Assembly (NCBI RefSeq): GCF_038502225.1
Contig: NC_091303.1
Location: 32,054,424-32,118,423 of the forward strand
Length of the DNA stretch: 64,000 nt
Source of the DNA: Cherax quadricarinatus
Taxonomy: Eukaryota > Arthropoda > Malacostraca > Decapoda > Parastacidae
Reading direction: 5' to 3'
Below, one piece after another: positions 20,901 through 33,588 of the stretch. A program made the translations under genes and the position numbers. Numbering within the stretch: position 1 is the stretch's first letter; the number at the start of each line of letters is the position of its first letter. Below the pieces are notes generated by a model. That model searched no databases. It saw only the letters and a list, made by a program, of their open reading frames with translations, and was not told the origin of the DNA.

Positions 20901-23900
20901 AACCTGGCCAGTAAGTCACTCCCGAAACCTGGCCAGTAAGTGTCTCCAGCAACCTGGCCAGTAAGTCATTCCTGCAACCGGGCCAGTAAGTCACTCCTGC
21001 ACCCTGACCAGTAAGTCACTAAAGCAACCTGGCCAGTAAGACACTCCTACAACCTGGCCAGTAAGACACTCCTGCAATCTGGCCAGTAAGTCACCCCAGC
21101 AACCTGGCCAGTAAGACACTCCTGCAACATGGCCAGTAAGTCACTGCTGCAACCTGGCCAGTACGTCACTTCTGAAACCTGGCCAGTAAGTCACTCCTGC
21201 AACCTGGCCAGCAAGGCACCCTTGCAACCTGGCCAGTACGTCACTCCTGCAACCTGGCCAGTATGTCTCTCCATCAACCGGGCAAATAAGTCACTCTTGC
21301 AACCTGGCCAGGAAGTCATTCCAGAAACCTCACCAGTAAGTCACTCCTGCAACCTGGCCAGTAAGTCACTTCTGGAACCTGGCCAGTAAGTCTCTCCATC
21401 AACCTGCCGAGAAAGCTACTTCTGCAACATGGCCAGTAAGTCACTCTAGCAACCTGGCCAGTAAGTAACTCCTGCAACCTGGCTAGTAAATCGCTCTTGC
21501 AACCTGGCCAGTAAGTCACTCCGGCAACCTGGCCAGTAAATCTCTCCATCAACCGGGCAAATAAGTCACTCATGCAACATGGCTAGTAAGTCACTCCAGA
21601 AACCTGACCAGTTAGTTACTCCTGCAACCTGGCCAGTAAGTCATTCCAGAAACCTGACCAGTAAGTCACTCCAGCAACCTGGTTAGTAAGTCACTCCTGG
21701 AACCTTTCCAGTAAGTCTCTCCATCAACATGGCGAGAAAGTTACTCCTGGAACCTGGCCAGTAAGACATTCCAGAAACCTGACCAGTAAGTCACTCCAGC
21801 AACCTGGCCAGTAAGTCACTCCTTAAGCCTGGCAAGTAAGTCACTCCTGCAACCTGGTCAGTAAGTCACTTCTGCAACCTGGCCAGTAAGTCACTCCTGC
21901 AACCTGGACAGTACATCACTCTTGCAACATGCCCAGCAAGTCGCTCTTGCAACCTGGCCAGTAAGTCACTCCAGGAACCTTGCCAGTTAGTCACTCCTGC
22001 AACCTGGCCAGTAAGTCACTCTTGCAACCTGGCCAGTAAGTCACTCCTGCAACCTGGCCAGTAAGTCATTCTTGCATCTTGGCCAGTAAGTCACTCCTGC
22101 AACCTGGCCAGTAAGTCACTCCTGCAACCTGGCCAATAAGTCACTCCAGAATCTTGACCAGTAAGTCACTCCAGCAACCTGGCCAGTAAGTCACTCCTGC
22201 AACCAGGCCAGTAAGTCACTCCAGAAACCTGGCCAGAAAGTCACTCCTGCAACCTGGCCAGCAAGTCACGCCAGGAACCTGACCAGTAAGTCACTCCAGC
22301 AACCTGGACAGTAAGTCACTCCTGCAATTTGGCCAGTAAGTCACTCCTGCAACCTTACCAGCAAGTCACTCCTGAAACCTGGGCAGTAAGTCACTCTTGC
22401 AACCTGGGCAGTAAGTCACTCCTACAACCTGGCCAGGAATACACTCCTGCAACCTGGCCAGTAAGTCACTCTTGCAACCTGGCTTGTGCGTCACTCCTGA
22501 AACCTGGCCAGTAAGTCACTCCTGCAACTTGGCCAGTAAGCCACCCCAGCAACCTGGCCAGTAAGTCACTCATGGAGCCTGGCCAGTAAATCACTCCTGG
22601 AGCCTGGCCAGTAAGTCACTCCTGAAAGCTGGCCAGTAAGTCACTCCTGCATCTTGGTCAGGAAGTCACTCTTGCAACCACGCTAGTAAGTCACTCCTGC
22701 AACCTGGACAGTAAGTCACTAGTGCAACCTGGCCAGTAAGTCACTCAAGCATCCTGGATAGTAAGTCACTCCTGCAACCTGGCCAGTAAGTCACTCATGG
22801 AACCTGGCCAGAAAGTCACTCCTGCAACCTGTCCAGTAAGTCACTCCTGCAACCTGGCCAGTAAGTCACTCCTGCATCCTGGCCAGTAAGTTACTCAGGC
22901 AACCTGGCCAGTAAGTCACTCAGGCAACCTGGCCAGTATGTCACTCCTGCAACCTGACCAGCAAGTCACTCCTGCAACCTGGCCAGTAAGTCTCTCCATC
23001 AACCTGGAGAGAAAGTTAATTCTGCAACCTGGTCAGTAAGTCATTCCAGAAATCTGACCAGTAAGTCACTCCAGCAACCTGGCCAGTAAGTCACTCCTGC
23101 AACCTGGCAAGTAAGTCACTCCTGCAACCTGGGCAGTTAGTCACTCCTGCAACCTGGGCAGTAAGTCACTCCTGCAACCTGGTCAGTAAGTCACTCCAGC
23201 AACCTGGCCAGTAAGACACGCTTTCAGCATGGCCAGTAAGACACTTCTGCAACCTGGCAAGTAAGTCACTCCTGCAACCTGGCCAGGAAGTCACTCATGC
23301 AACCTGGCCAGTGAGTCACTCTTGCAACCTGGCCAGTAAGTCACTCCAGCAACCTGGCTAGTAAGACACTTCTACAGCATGGCCAGTAAGACACTTCTGC
23401 AACCTGGCCAGTAAGTCACTCCTGCATCCTGGCCAGTAAGTCACTCTTGCAACCTGGCCAGTAAGTCACTCCAGCAACCTGGCCAGTAAGACACTCCTAG
23501 AGCATGGCCAGTGAGACACTCCTGCAACCTGGCCAGTAAGACACTCCTGCAACCTGGCCAGTAAGTCACTTCTGCAACCTGTCCAGTAAGTCACTCCAGC
23601 AACCTGGCAAGAAAGTCACTCCTCCAACCTGGCCTGTAAGTCACTCTTGCAACCTGGCCAGTAAGTCAGTCTTGCAACCTTGCCAGTAAGTCACTACTGC
23701 AACCTGGCCAGTAAGTCTATCCATCAACCGGGCAAAAAAGCCACTCCTGCAACCTGGCCAGTAATTCACTCCAGAAACCTGGCCAGTAAGTCACTCCTGC
23801 AACCTGGCCAGTAAGTCTCTCCATCAACCTGGCCAGAAAGTTACTCCTGCAACATGGCCAGTAAGTCACTCCAGCAACCTGGCCAGTAAGTCACTCCTGC

Positions 23901-24040
23901 AACCTGGTCAGTAAGTCACTCCTGAAATCTTGCCAGTAAGTCACTCCTGAAATCTTGTCAGTAAATCACTCCAGTAACCTGGGCAGTAAGTCTCTCCTGC
24001 AACCTGGCCAGTAAGTCACTCCTGCAACCTGGCCAGTAAG
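14983..24040. repeat. 25-bp satellite array, about 360 units
   Basis: The consensus unit is CCAGTAAGTCACTCC followed by TGCAACCTGG (25 bases), in one orientation for 9 kb. Units differ by a few percent to about 20 percent. Marker variants recur: a run of units starting CAATTTGGCCAGTAAGTC and ending GGCTTGTGCGT occurs near 19605-19770 and again near 22329-22495 (offset 2724, or 109 units). A related run is at 18780. This shows higher-order duplication. Stops occur every few units, so there is no coding sense. Most units hold GTAAGT. Confidence 0.97.
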
Positions 24041-24559
<519 letters not shown>

Positions 24560-24897
24560 GCAGTAGGTTGGTAGACAGCAACCTCCTAGGGAGGTACTAC
24601 CGTCCTGCCAAGTGAGTGTAAAACGGAAACCTGTAATTGTTTTACTTGATTGTAGGATTGCTGGTATCTTTTTTCTGTCTCATAAACATGCAAGATTTCA
24701 GGTACGTGTTGCTACTTCTACTTACACTTAGGTCACACTACACATACATGTATATGCTTATTTATACACACTCATCTGAGTTTTCTTTGATTTTATCTTA
24801 ATAGTTCTTGGTCTTATTACGTTTCCTTTTATATCCATGGGGAAGTGGAATAAGAATCTTTCCTGAACATTAAAATGGTATAAAATACCGACAGGTT

Positions 24898-25065
24898 GTT
24901 AGGTAAGACACATATGCAACAGTTAGGTATCTTTATTTCGAAACGTTTCGCCTACACAGTAGGCTTCTTCAGTCGAGTACAGAAAAGTTGATAGAAGCAG
25001 AAGATACTTGAAGACGATGTAATCAGTCCATCACCCTTAAAGTTTTGAGGTGGTCAGTCCCTCAG
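24898..25065 (+). repeat. Inverted repeat, left arm (168 bp)
   Basis: It starts GTTAGGTAAGACACATATGC and ends GTCAGTCCCTCAG. Its reverse complement matches 25284-25451 with no mismatch that I can find. Confidence 0.95.
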
Positions 25066-25283
25066 TCTGGAGAAGAGCATTGTTCCATAGTAGGAAACAA
25101 TATGGAGATGAAGTGACAAATTGGAGCCTTATATAGCGCCAAGAGGTGAGACGTAGGTCACTAGAAGAGGTAAGAACTCAGATGTTGTGAGGTCAGGTCC
25201 CTCTCAAATCCAGCCGTTCTCACTAGTGGAGGTTGTCGAAGTTGATTGCAGGTCTGTACCAAGATACCCTTGTGTTGCAGTGT

Positions 25284-25451
25284 CTGAGGGACTGACCACC
25301 TCAAAACTTTAAGGGTGATGGACTGATTACATCGTCTTCAAGTATCTTCTGCTTCTATCAACTTTTCTGTACTCGACTGAAGAAGCCTACTGTGTAGGCG
25401 AAACGTTTCGAAATAAAGATACCTAACTGTTGCATATGTGTCTTACCTAAC
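25284..25451 (-). repeat. Inverted repeat, right arm (168 bp)
   Basis: This is the exact reverse complement of 24898-25065. It contains CTGAAGA (25377-25383), the hairpin GCCTAC-TGT-GTAGGC (25385-25399) and GAAA (25400-25403), followed by the palindrome CGTTTCG. Confidence 0.95.
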
Positions 25452-25560
25452 AAGAATCTTTCCTCCGTAAGCCATGCGCGTTGTAAAAGTCAACTAAAAT
25501 GCCGGGAACAATGGGCTAGTAACCCCTTTTCCTGTAATAATTACTAAAAAGAATAAGAAG

Positions 25561-26748
25561 AAAATTTTCAAAGTGGGATGTCTGAATGTGCGTGGAAGTT
25601 GTGTGAATGATAAGAAAGAGATGATTGTGGATGTTATGAATGAGAAGAAGCTGGATGTCCTGGCTTTAAGTGAAACAAAGCTGAAGAGGGTGGGAGAGTT
25701 TCGGTGGAGAGGAATAAATGGGATTAGGTCAGGGGTTTCAAATAGAGTTAGAGCTAAAGAAGGAGTAGCAATAATGTTGAAGGATAAGTTAAGGCAGGAG
25801 AAGAGGGACTAAAATTGTATTAATTCAATGATTATATGGAGTAAAATAAAGGTTGGATGTGAAAATTGGGTTATAGTAAGCGTATATGCACCTGGAGAAG
25901 AGAGAAGTGTAGAGGAGAGAGAGAGATTTTGGGAAATGTTGAGTGAATGCTTGGGGAGTTTTGAGCCTAGTGTGAGAGTAATGGTGGTTCGGGATTTCAA
26001 TGCTAAAGGGGACAAAAATGTTGTGGAGGGAGTAGTAGGTAAATTTGGGGTGCCAAGGGTAAATGAAAATGGGGAGCCTTTAATTGAGCTATGTGTAGAA
26101 AGAGGTTTGGTAATAAGTAATACATACTTTATGAAGATGAGTATAAATAAATATACAAGGTATGATGTAGCACGTAATGAAAGTAGTTTGTTAGATTATG
26201 TATTGGTGGATAAAAGGTTGATGAGTAGGCTCCTGGATGTACACGTTAACAGAGGGGCAACTGATATGTCGGATCATTATTTAGTTGTAGCTACAGTTAG
26301 AGTAAGAGGTAGATGGGAAAAGAGGAAAATGGCAACAACAAGTAAGAGGGAGGTGAAAGTGTATAAACTAAGGGAGGAGGAAGTTCGGGTGAGATATAAG
26401 CAACTATTGGCAGAAAGGTGGACTGATGCAAGTATGAGTAGTCGGGGGGTTGAAGAGAGTTGGAATAGTTTTAAAAATGCAGTATTAGAATGTGGGGCAG
26501 AAGTTTGTGGTTATAGGAGGGTGGGGGCAGGAGGAAAGAGGAGTGATTGGTGGAATGATGAAGTAAAGGGTGAGATAAAAGAGAAAAAGGTAGCTTACGA
26601 GAGGTTTTTACAAAGCAGAAGTGTTATAAGAAGAGTAGAGTATATGGAGAGTAAAAGAAATGCGAAGAGAGTGGTGAGAGAGTGCAAAAGGAGAGCAGAA
26701 GATAGAGTGGGAGAGGCACTGTCAAGAAATTTTAATGAAAATAAGTGA
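25561..26748 (+). pseudogene. RTE LINE endonuclease region, with stop
   Basis: This is the endonuclease part of the RTE ORF (MGCLNVRGSC, LALSETKLKRVGEF, VIVSVYAPGEE, RDFNAKGDKNVVEG, SLLDYVLVDKRL, TDMSDHYLVVATVRV). A TAA at about 25810 interrupts the frame. The family motif GDFNA reads RDFNA here. The domain is followed by a basic linker. Reading changes frame near 26735-26748 into the reverse transcriptase part. Confidence 0.85.
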
Positions 26749-28480
26749 GTTAAACAAGTTAAGAAAGCCTAGGGAACAAATGGATTTGTCAGTTAATAAC
26801 AGAGTAAGGGAGTTAGTAGATGGGGAGAAGGACGTTTTGTATAGATGGCGAGAATATTTTGAGGAACTTTTAAAAGTTGACGAAGAAAGGGAGGCGGTAA
26901 TTTCATGCACTGGACAGGGAGGTATACCATCTTTTAGGAGTGAAGAAGAACAGGATGTGAGTGTGGGGGAGGTGCGTGAGGCATTACGTAGAATGAAAGG
27001 GGGTAAAGCAGCTGGAACTGACGGGATCATGACAGAAATGTTAAAAGCAGGGGAGGATATAGTGTTGGAGTGGTTGGTATTTTTGTTTAATAAATGTATG
27101 AAAGAGGAGAATGTACCTAGGGATTGGCGGAGAGCATGTATAGTCCCATTATATAAAGGGAAGGGGGACAAAAGAGATTGTAAAAATTATAGAGGAATAA
27201 GTTTACTGAGTATACCAGGAAAAGTGTACGGTAGAGTTATAATTGAAAGAATTAGAGGTAAGACAGAATGTAGGATTGCGGATGAGCAAGGTGTCAGAGT
27301 GGGTAGGGGATGTGTAGATCAAGTGTTTACATTGAAGCATATATGTGAACAGTATTTAGATAAAGGTAGGGAAGTTTTTATTGCATTTATGGATTTAGAA
27401 AAGGCATATGATAGAGTAGATAGGGGAGCAATGTGGCAGATGTTGCAAGTATATGGAATAGGTGGTAACTTACTAAATGCTGTAAAGAGTTTTTATGAGG
27501 ATAGTGAGGCTTAGATTAGGGTGTGTAGAAGAGAGGGAAACTAATTCCCAGTAAAAGTAGGTCTTAGACAGGAATGTGTAATGTCACCATGGTTGTTTAA
27601 TATATTTATTGATGGGGTTGTAAAAGAAGTAAATGCTAGGGTGTTGGGGAGAGGGGTGGTATTAAATTATGGGGAATCCAATACAAAATGGGAATTGACA
27701 CAGTTGCTTTTTGCTGATGATACTGTGCTTATGGGAGATTCTAAAAAAAAATTGCAAAGGTTAGTGGACGAGTTTGGGAGGGTGTGTAAAGGTAGAAAGT
27801 TGAAAGAGAACATAGAAAAGAGTAAGGTGATGAGGGTATCAAATGATTTAGATAAAGAAAAATTGGATATCAAATTGGGGAGGAGGAGTATGGAAGAAGT
27901 AAATGTTTTCAGATACTTGGGAGTTGACGTGTCGGCGGATGGATTTATGAAGGATGAGGTTAATCATAGAATTGATGAGGGAAAAAATGTGAGTGGTGCG
28001 TTGAGGTATATGTGGAGACAAAAAACGTAATCTAAGGAGGCAAAGAAGGGAATGTATGAAAGTATAGTAGTACCAACACTCTTATATGGGTGCGAAGCTC
28101 GGGTTGTGAATGCAGCAGCGAGGAGGCGGTTGGAGGCAGTGGAGATGTCTTGTCTAAGGGCAATGTGTGGTGTAAATATTATGCAGAAAATTCGGAGTGT
28201 GGAAATTAGGAGAAGGTGTAGAGTTAATAAAAGTATTAGTCAGAGGGCTGAAGAGGGATTGTTGAGGTGGTTTGGTCATTTAGAGAGAATGGATCAAAGT
28301 AAAATGACATGGAGAGCATTTAAATCTGTAGGGGAATCAAGGCGGGGTAGGGGTCGTCCTCGAAAAGGTTGGAATGGAGGGGTAAGGGAGGTTTTGTGGG
28401 CGAGGGGCTTGGACTTCCAGCAGGTGTGCGTGAGCGTGTTCGAAAGGAGCGAATGGAGACGAATGCTATTTGGGACCTGA
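26735..28480 (+). pseudogene. RTE LINE reverse transcriptase region, with stops
   Basis: This is the reverse transcriptase of the RTE LINE in one frame, with stops at 27512-27514 and 28028-28030. Motifs are RMKGGKAAGTDGIMTEMLK, VPLYKGKGDKRDCKNYRGI, FIAFMDLEKAYDRVDR, CVMSPWLFNIFIDG and QLLFADDTVLMGDS (about 27705-27745). The C-terminal part has TLLYGCEARV, MCGVNIMQKIRS and GLLRWFGHLERMDQ, followed by a basic RGRGRPRKGW. The QG of the usual RQGCVMSP is RQEC here. It is degenerate and probably not translated. Confidence 0.87.
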
Positions 28481-28812
28481 CGATCTGTTGGAGTGTGAGC
28501 AGGGTAATATTTAGTGAAGGGATTCAGGGAAACCGGTTATTTTTATATAGCAGGACTTGAGTCCTGGAAATGGGAAGTACAATGCCTGCAGTCTAAAGGA
28601 GGGGTTCGAGATATTGGCAGTTTGGAGGGGTATATTGTGTATCTTTATACGTGTATATACTTCTAAACTGTTGTATTCTGGGCACCTCTGCAAAAACAGT
28701 GATTATGTGTGAGTGAGGTGAAAGTGTTGAATGATAAGGAAAGTATTTTCTTTTTGGGGATTTTCTTTCTTTTTTTGGAGTCACCCTGCCTCGGTGGGAG
28801 ACGGCCGACTTG

Positions 28813-29075
<263 letters not shown>

Positions 29076-30720
29076 TCCGTTTGGTGATCTTGTTATAATA
29101 ATTATTGTTTATTACAGATGATGCACTCATAACCTCGTGGAGCTGATGTCACTACTCACATGTTTTTTATCTGAGAAGATAAAGTGTTAATGTTTTCTTC
29201 ACCACTTTCATTGCTACGTTAGACCGGAGTCTGTACTATTGTTGTTTGTGTCGTAATACATCAGTACAGTTTTGTAAGCACACTTTAAAAATAGAGAAAT
29301 ACATGACAAATTATTGTGTTCGTTTACTAAAAACTTCACATAATTTAGTGTTCCACAGGTTTCATGGTGTTAAAATTCATGCCTGGCAGTACATCACGAA
29401 GTGACTTAGTATCAGGGATATTATTAAAGTGTACTGGCCACCTTGTGGGATTTTACATTCTTCCCTGAAAATTTTGATTTTGTGTGTTTGGTGGTGATTA
29501 AACGATACCATAAACATCGCCTTTATTAAAAGTTCAAGAAGATTTTGCGTTAAGAGTTTCTCTCCTTGCTGAATATTCATAATATATTACTAGTGAGTCC
29601 TGGTTTATACTGACGATGTAGGAACATGTCTGGTGAATGTCACATACAGGTATGTTAAATATTCTTAACAGAACAATATGGGAGTGGGTAGAGTACCGTT
29701 ATATATCAGTGAAAACTTTTATTTCTATACGAAAGAAGATAAGAAGGTTGATGCTGAAAACCCGTAATGTATTTGGTCGTGTGGAAGGTGACACAGTAGA
29801 GTTCAAGACATTTATTAAAGGGAACTCTTGGAACATAGCAGAAACATTTACATGCGCATCAAGAGAGGCTCACCTTATGAACCTTCATATTAAAGTTAAT
29901 TTATATAGGGAATAAATTAAACGGGAGTATGGAAAAAAGTTAGAAGGGAATGCAAGACATGTTTTTCTTCATGTTTTTCAGGTATACTGTTTTTTTATAT
30001 ACACTTATCCGAGTGTTATTCTAATTTTATTCATTGAATTATCGCAGAAAATAAGTTGAAATATTATAAAATGATCTCGCGTAAATAACACGATAAATGA
30101 AGCCACAGAGGTGAGTTTCACAGAGTTTAGTTGCGTGTATCAACCAAGTTCACAGACGTTCCCACAGAATACAGCAGTTCCGTCTGTCTGTTCACACCCA
30201 CCTGGCATCCCACTGTTTTTCATACTTGCATCCAACAATTTATTCATTAAAATTATCTCCAAACCTCACTACCGTATTGATTTTTATAATTGTTTGTAAG
30301 AAAATAAAAAAATGTAATAACGTGTAGTATCATAATCATAATGGAACGTTTTCCATTTCGAAGATTTCTTTCTCACGCAGTAAGAAAATAATATCTTAGG
30401 AATTTCAAAATAACGTTGGAGTTGAAGACGACAAATTAGATGGATTTACACTGATTGAGAAGAGGAAGCGAGCGGAAAAAAAGCGAGTGTGAAGGAAATG
30501 AGAGTGAAGAGAGTTTAAAGAAAGTGAGTTTCAAGAAAGTGAGCATTAACACGGTGCAAGAGTTATCATAGACGTATTTAGTAAAACACAATTAGTTAAA
30601 ACTATGGCTCTGTGGTACAGGGGTCAACACATAAGTGAAAACAAAATTTTGTATTACGAACATAGTATAAACATAAGTAGACGTCTCAGATTTTCCAATA
30701 GTAACCACTTGACGGTGGCC
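29076..30720. other. AT-rich sequence, nothing recognised
   Basis: About 1.6 kb without repeats or coding sequence I can name. Short open frames (for example 29637-29915) have no recognisable motif and no supporting context. Confidence 0.5.
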
Positions 30721-30732
30721 GAGTTGGATGGG

Positions 30733-30938
30733 AGCTGGTCTCGTCTAGCTGGTCTCGTCTAGCTGGTCTCGTCTAGCTGGTCTCGTCTAGCTGGTCTCGT
30801 CTAGCTGGTCTCGTCTAGCTGGTCTCGTCTAGCTGGTCTCGTCTAGCTGGTTTCGTCTAGCTGGTCTCGTCTATCTGGTCTTGTCTGGCTGGTCTCATTT
30901 AGCTGGTCTCGTCTAGCTGGTCTCGTCTAGCTGGTCTA
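30733..30938. repeat. 14-bp minisatellite, about 14 copies
   Basis: The unit is CTGGTCTCGTCTAG, nearly perfect for the first eight copies and then with single-base variants (TTTCGT, TATCTGG, TTGTCTGG, CATTT). The last unit continues into the hairpin left arm. Confidence 0.95.
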
Positions 30939-31044
30939 CTGTTGATGGCTGTCTTGGTGGGTGGAATTACAGGACGCAGTGTTCTGTGTGTCCCCTCCTG
31001 TAATTCCACCCACCAAGACAGCCACGAACAGTAGACCAGCTAGA
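30926..31044. repeat. Hairpin with 49-bp arms
   Basis: The left arm 30926-30974 (TCTAGCTGGTCTACTG...) pairs with the right arm 30996-31044 at 47 of 49 positions, around a 21-base loop. The mismatches are the GA/CG pair in the middle. The outer 15 or so bases of the left arm are part of the 14-bp array. Confidence 0.93.
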
Positions 31045-33588
31045 TAAGGTCAACTTTCCATCCAGCAAGGTCACTGGGGGTCGCCAAAAACCGCTGACCT
31101 CAGGAAAGTGAGCAACCATTGACCTGGGAAAGGCACCAAAAAAAAAAAATAGCAAAATTATAAAAAATGCAGAACTTAGGGAAGTGAGGAAGAAAGTTCA
31201 TGTGAGGGGACACAGGTGGACTTCTGGAGACACCGAACTAGGGAAAACACCAAAAATAAAGGGGAAGTGGGGAGTGTGGAAGGGTTGATATCCGGGGGCC
31301 CACGGATGGAGGCCTGGAAACATGATCCAGAAGAACGTAACCAGAAAGTAGGCAAGAGACGATGGTTCGATGGTTCTGACCAGAGCTTTGTTAAGATGGG
31401 AGGGAGGAAGAAGGATGGGTAAGGATGGAATGTAGGAAAGGTTGGGGAGGGAGGAGGGGTAGGTGGGGTTATAAAAGGGAAGTGACCTATCAACTTTCGT
31501 GTAATTTGAATATGCGTGTGTGCATATTGAGTAATTTGTAAAGAGGTTGGTTTTATGAGTGGGGTATACCTCCTACAGAGGGGTGTACCTTGGAAAAGTG
31601 GGAAAGGGAGAATACCTGAGGGGACACAGGTGGACTCCTGGACACATGGAAGTGAGGGAAGCCCCAAGATGGTAGAAAGTGGGGTGGGGGGGGGGCCCTA
31701 AAGACGAACCACTGGCCTCCACGTGGCAAAGTCTGGTAACTCAGAGATAACTCTGAGGCTGACAGTGGTCGCATAATAATAACTATTATTACAATTATAA
31801 TAATTACTATTACAATAATTATTATTATAATTATCATTATTTTTAATTATTATTTATTTATTATTTTTAATTATTATTATCAATTTTATTTCGTTCATAA
31901 CTTAAGAACATCTCACCAAATTCTAAAAATACGATGACAACGGAGAGTGAAATTTAGATATGTAGGTGACGATATGACGATTTTTATGTGCTGTAACTGG
32001 AGGTTGGAGCTTTTGGTCATCTGACTGAGGCCTTCCATTGATTTACCAGTCTACCCCTTTAAAAATTATGATTATGAAAATAACTCAGCTGTGTTAAGGA
32101 TTGAAGATATTTTTAATTTTAATTAATTTTAATTTTAAACTCTCGCATTTTTTCAGAACATTATTCAGCACAATGTTCAGAGGTCTTTCCCATGTTTTTG
32201 TTTCTCTTTGATTACTGGAGAAAATCTCCTTTGATCGGCCCTTCGAATACCTCTCATTCCACAGGTTCAATATTATCTTTACGGTTGCATCGTGTGAAAT
32301 GGATAGAGCATTTCATGGATAAAGGCTGCGTAGGCACTGCGTAGGCAGTGTAGGCACTGTGTAGGCAGTGTAGGCACTGTGTAGGCACTGTGTAGGCAGT
32401 AACTGGAAAATGGATCATCTGATCGCTTTAGTGTTAATGAGCAAGTGATCATGAGCCATTTTATTAATCAGATGGCTTCTGTAATAACTGGAGGATGTCT
32501 CTCCTTTATTTGATTATCAACTTAATATCCTTTTATGTGCGTATAACATCTTGCTGTCCTGAAAACCATTGTTAAAATCTAGCTTTTTAAAAGTTCATTA
32601 GTCTTCCTTAGAGGAAAGTTTGAATTAGTTTTAGCCTGTGTAGGTTCAAGTTTGCTTTTTTTTGGAAGAAATGGAATATTGCTTATCATGTGATAGTTTC
32701 TGAGTGTCGCATCTGATTAGCTTCAATCCTTCCATGTTGATAACTGGGAAATGCAACCGCTGAGTGGCTTTTGTATTATAGGTCTCTTTGAAAGATTTGA
32801 ATTAGACTTAGTGTTTATATTCTAATTTGCAATTATTATTGATGAAATTAGAATATTGGTTTCTATATGATAACTTGTGTATGTCTCTTGTGATTCCCTT
32901 CAGATGTTCAACGCTAATATTTAACTGCATTATCAATACATTCCGCACTCTGCACTGTTCCATTTATTATCTCGTAGATCATCAGCTGCTGAGTCGAAGA
33001 TATAGAGTAGCAGCTCAAACCATGAGTGATTGTGACTCTTTATGGAGATCAGCTCTGCTTGATCGAATTAGGTTAATGTGAAAGGAAACTAAGTCAACAC
33101 TTGCTGATGCAGGTGTTAACTAATTTACAAATTTTGACGGTGTACTTCCAAATACATTTTTTCTAGACTTTTGATGTGAAAATCGGAAATAGTTTAAGAG
33201 GTTGCAATTAATAACGGGTGAAGAAACAACAGTGGTCAACAAAAGTATTTTCTGCTACTGAAGTGAATGTGTTCTATATTAATCAGGGATTGACAATTCT
33301 GAATCTTAAGATAGAACCTGCCAAGCACATCAACAATTTTAGTTAAGGAAAACTTAAAACTTACCTTTCAATCATGTTGTATTAAAAATAAAACACTATA
33401 CAACTGTTGTATGTGTTGTCCCCAGCAAAATACATGAATATTTTATGAGAACTGTGATTTTGATTAGAGATTCGAAATGAACACACTTGAAATAATCTTA
33501 AACACAAACTTTTAGGTCAGTAGCGTTACTGTGGTGGGTGAACACGGGGACAATACTCACAATGTTTAGTAAAGATTAAGAGAGGGTA
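31045..33588. other. Unassigned sequence with small repeats, no gene
   Basis: The first part holds two partial copies of GAGGGGACACAGGTGGACT (about 31205 and 31619) in G-rich DNA. 31776-31890 is an ATT/AAT-rich tract. 32325-32400 is a small GTGTAGGCACT/GTGTAGGCA repeat. Open frames on both strands here lack motifs, so I do not call genes. Confidence 0.5.

Larger units (their letters stand above)
24865..25451. mobile_element. 587-bp inverted-repeat element, possibly Penelope-related
   Basis: The element is inserted in the RTE leader and flanked by a 13-bp direct repeat, AAGAATCTTTCCT (24852-24864 and 25452-25464). It has a short unique left end, a perfect 168-bp inverted repeat (arms 24898-25065 and 25284-25451) and a 218-bp spacer. 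It has no coding capacity. A target duplication of this length and the hammerhead-like motif in the arms suggest a non-autonomous Penelope-like element; a fold-back DNA element is the alternative. Confidence 0.7.

Noticed and set aside
14983..24040. CRISPR-like array
   Set aside because: There are no distinct spacers. Every 25-bp unit is a variant of its neighbour, the genome is eukaryotic, and no cas genes are present.
25370..25420. A confident hammerhead ribozyme call
   Set aside because: An extra A at the core-stem junction and no visible stem I or cleavage site. Kept only as a hypothesis.
31176..31667. A 163-codon minus-strand frame with Pro/Ser-rich sequence
   Set aside because: It lies over G-rich partial repeats (GAGGGGACACAGG), has no motif, and competes with an open frame on the other strand.
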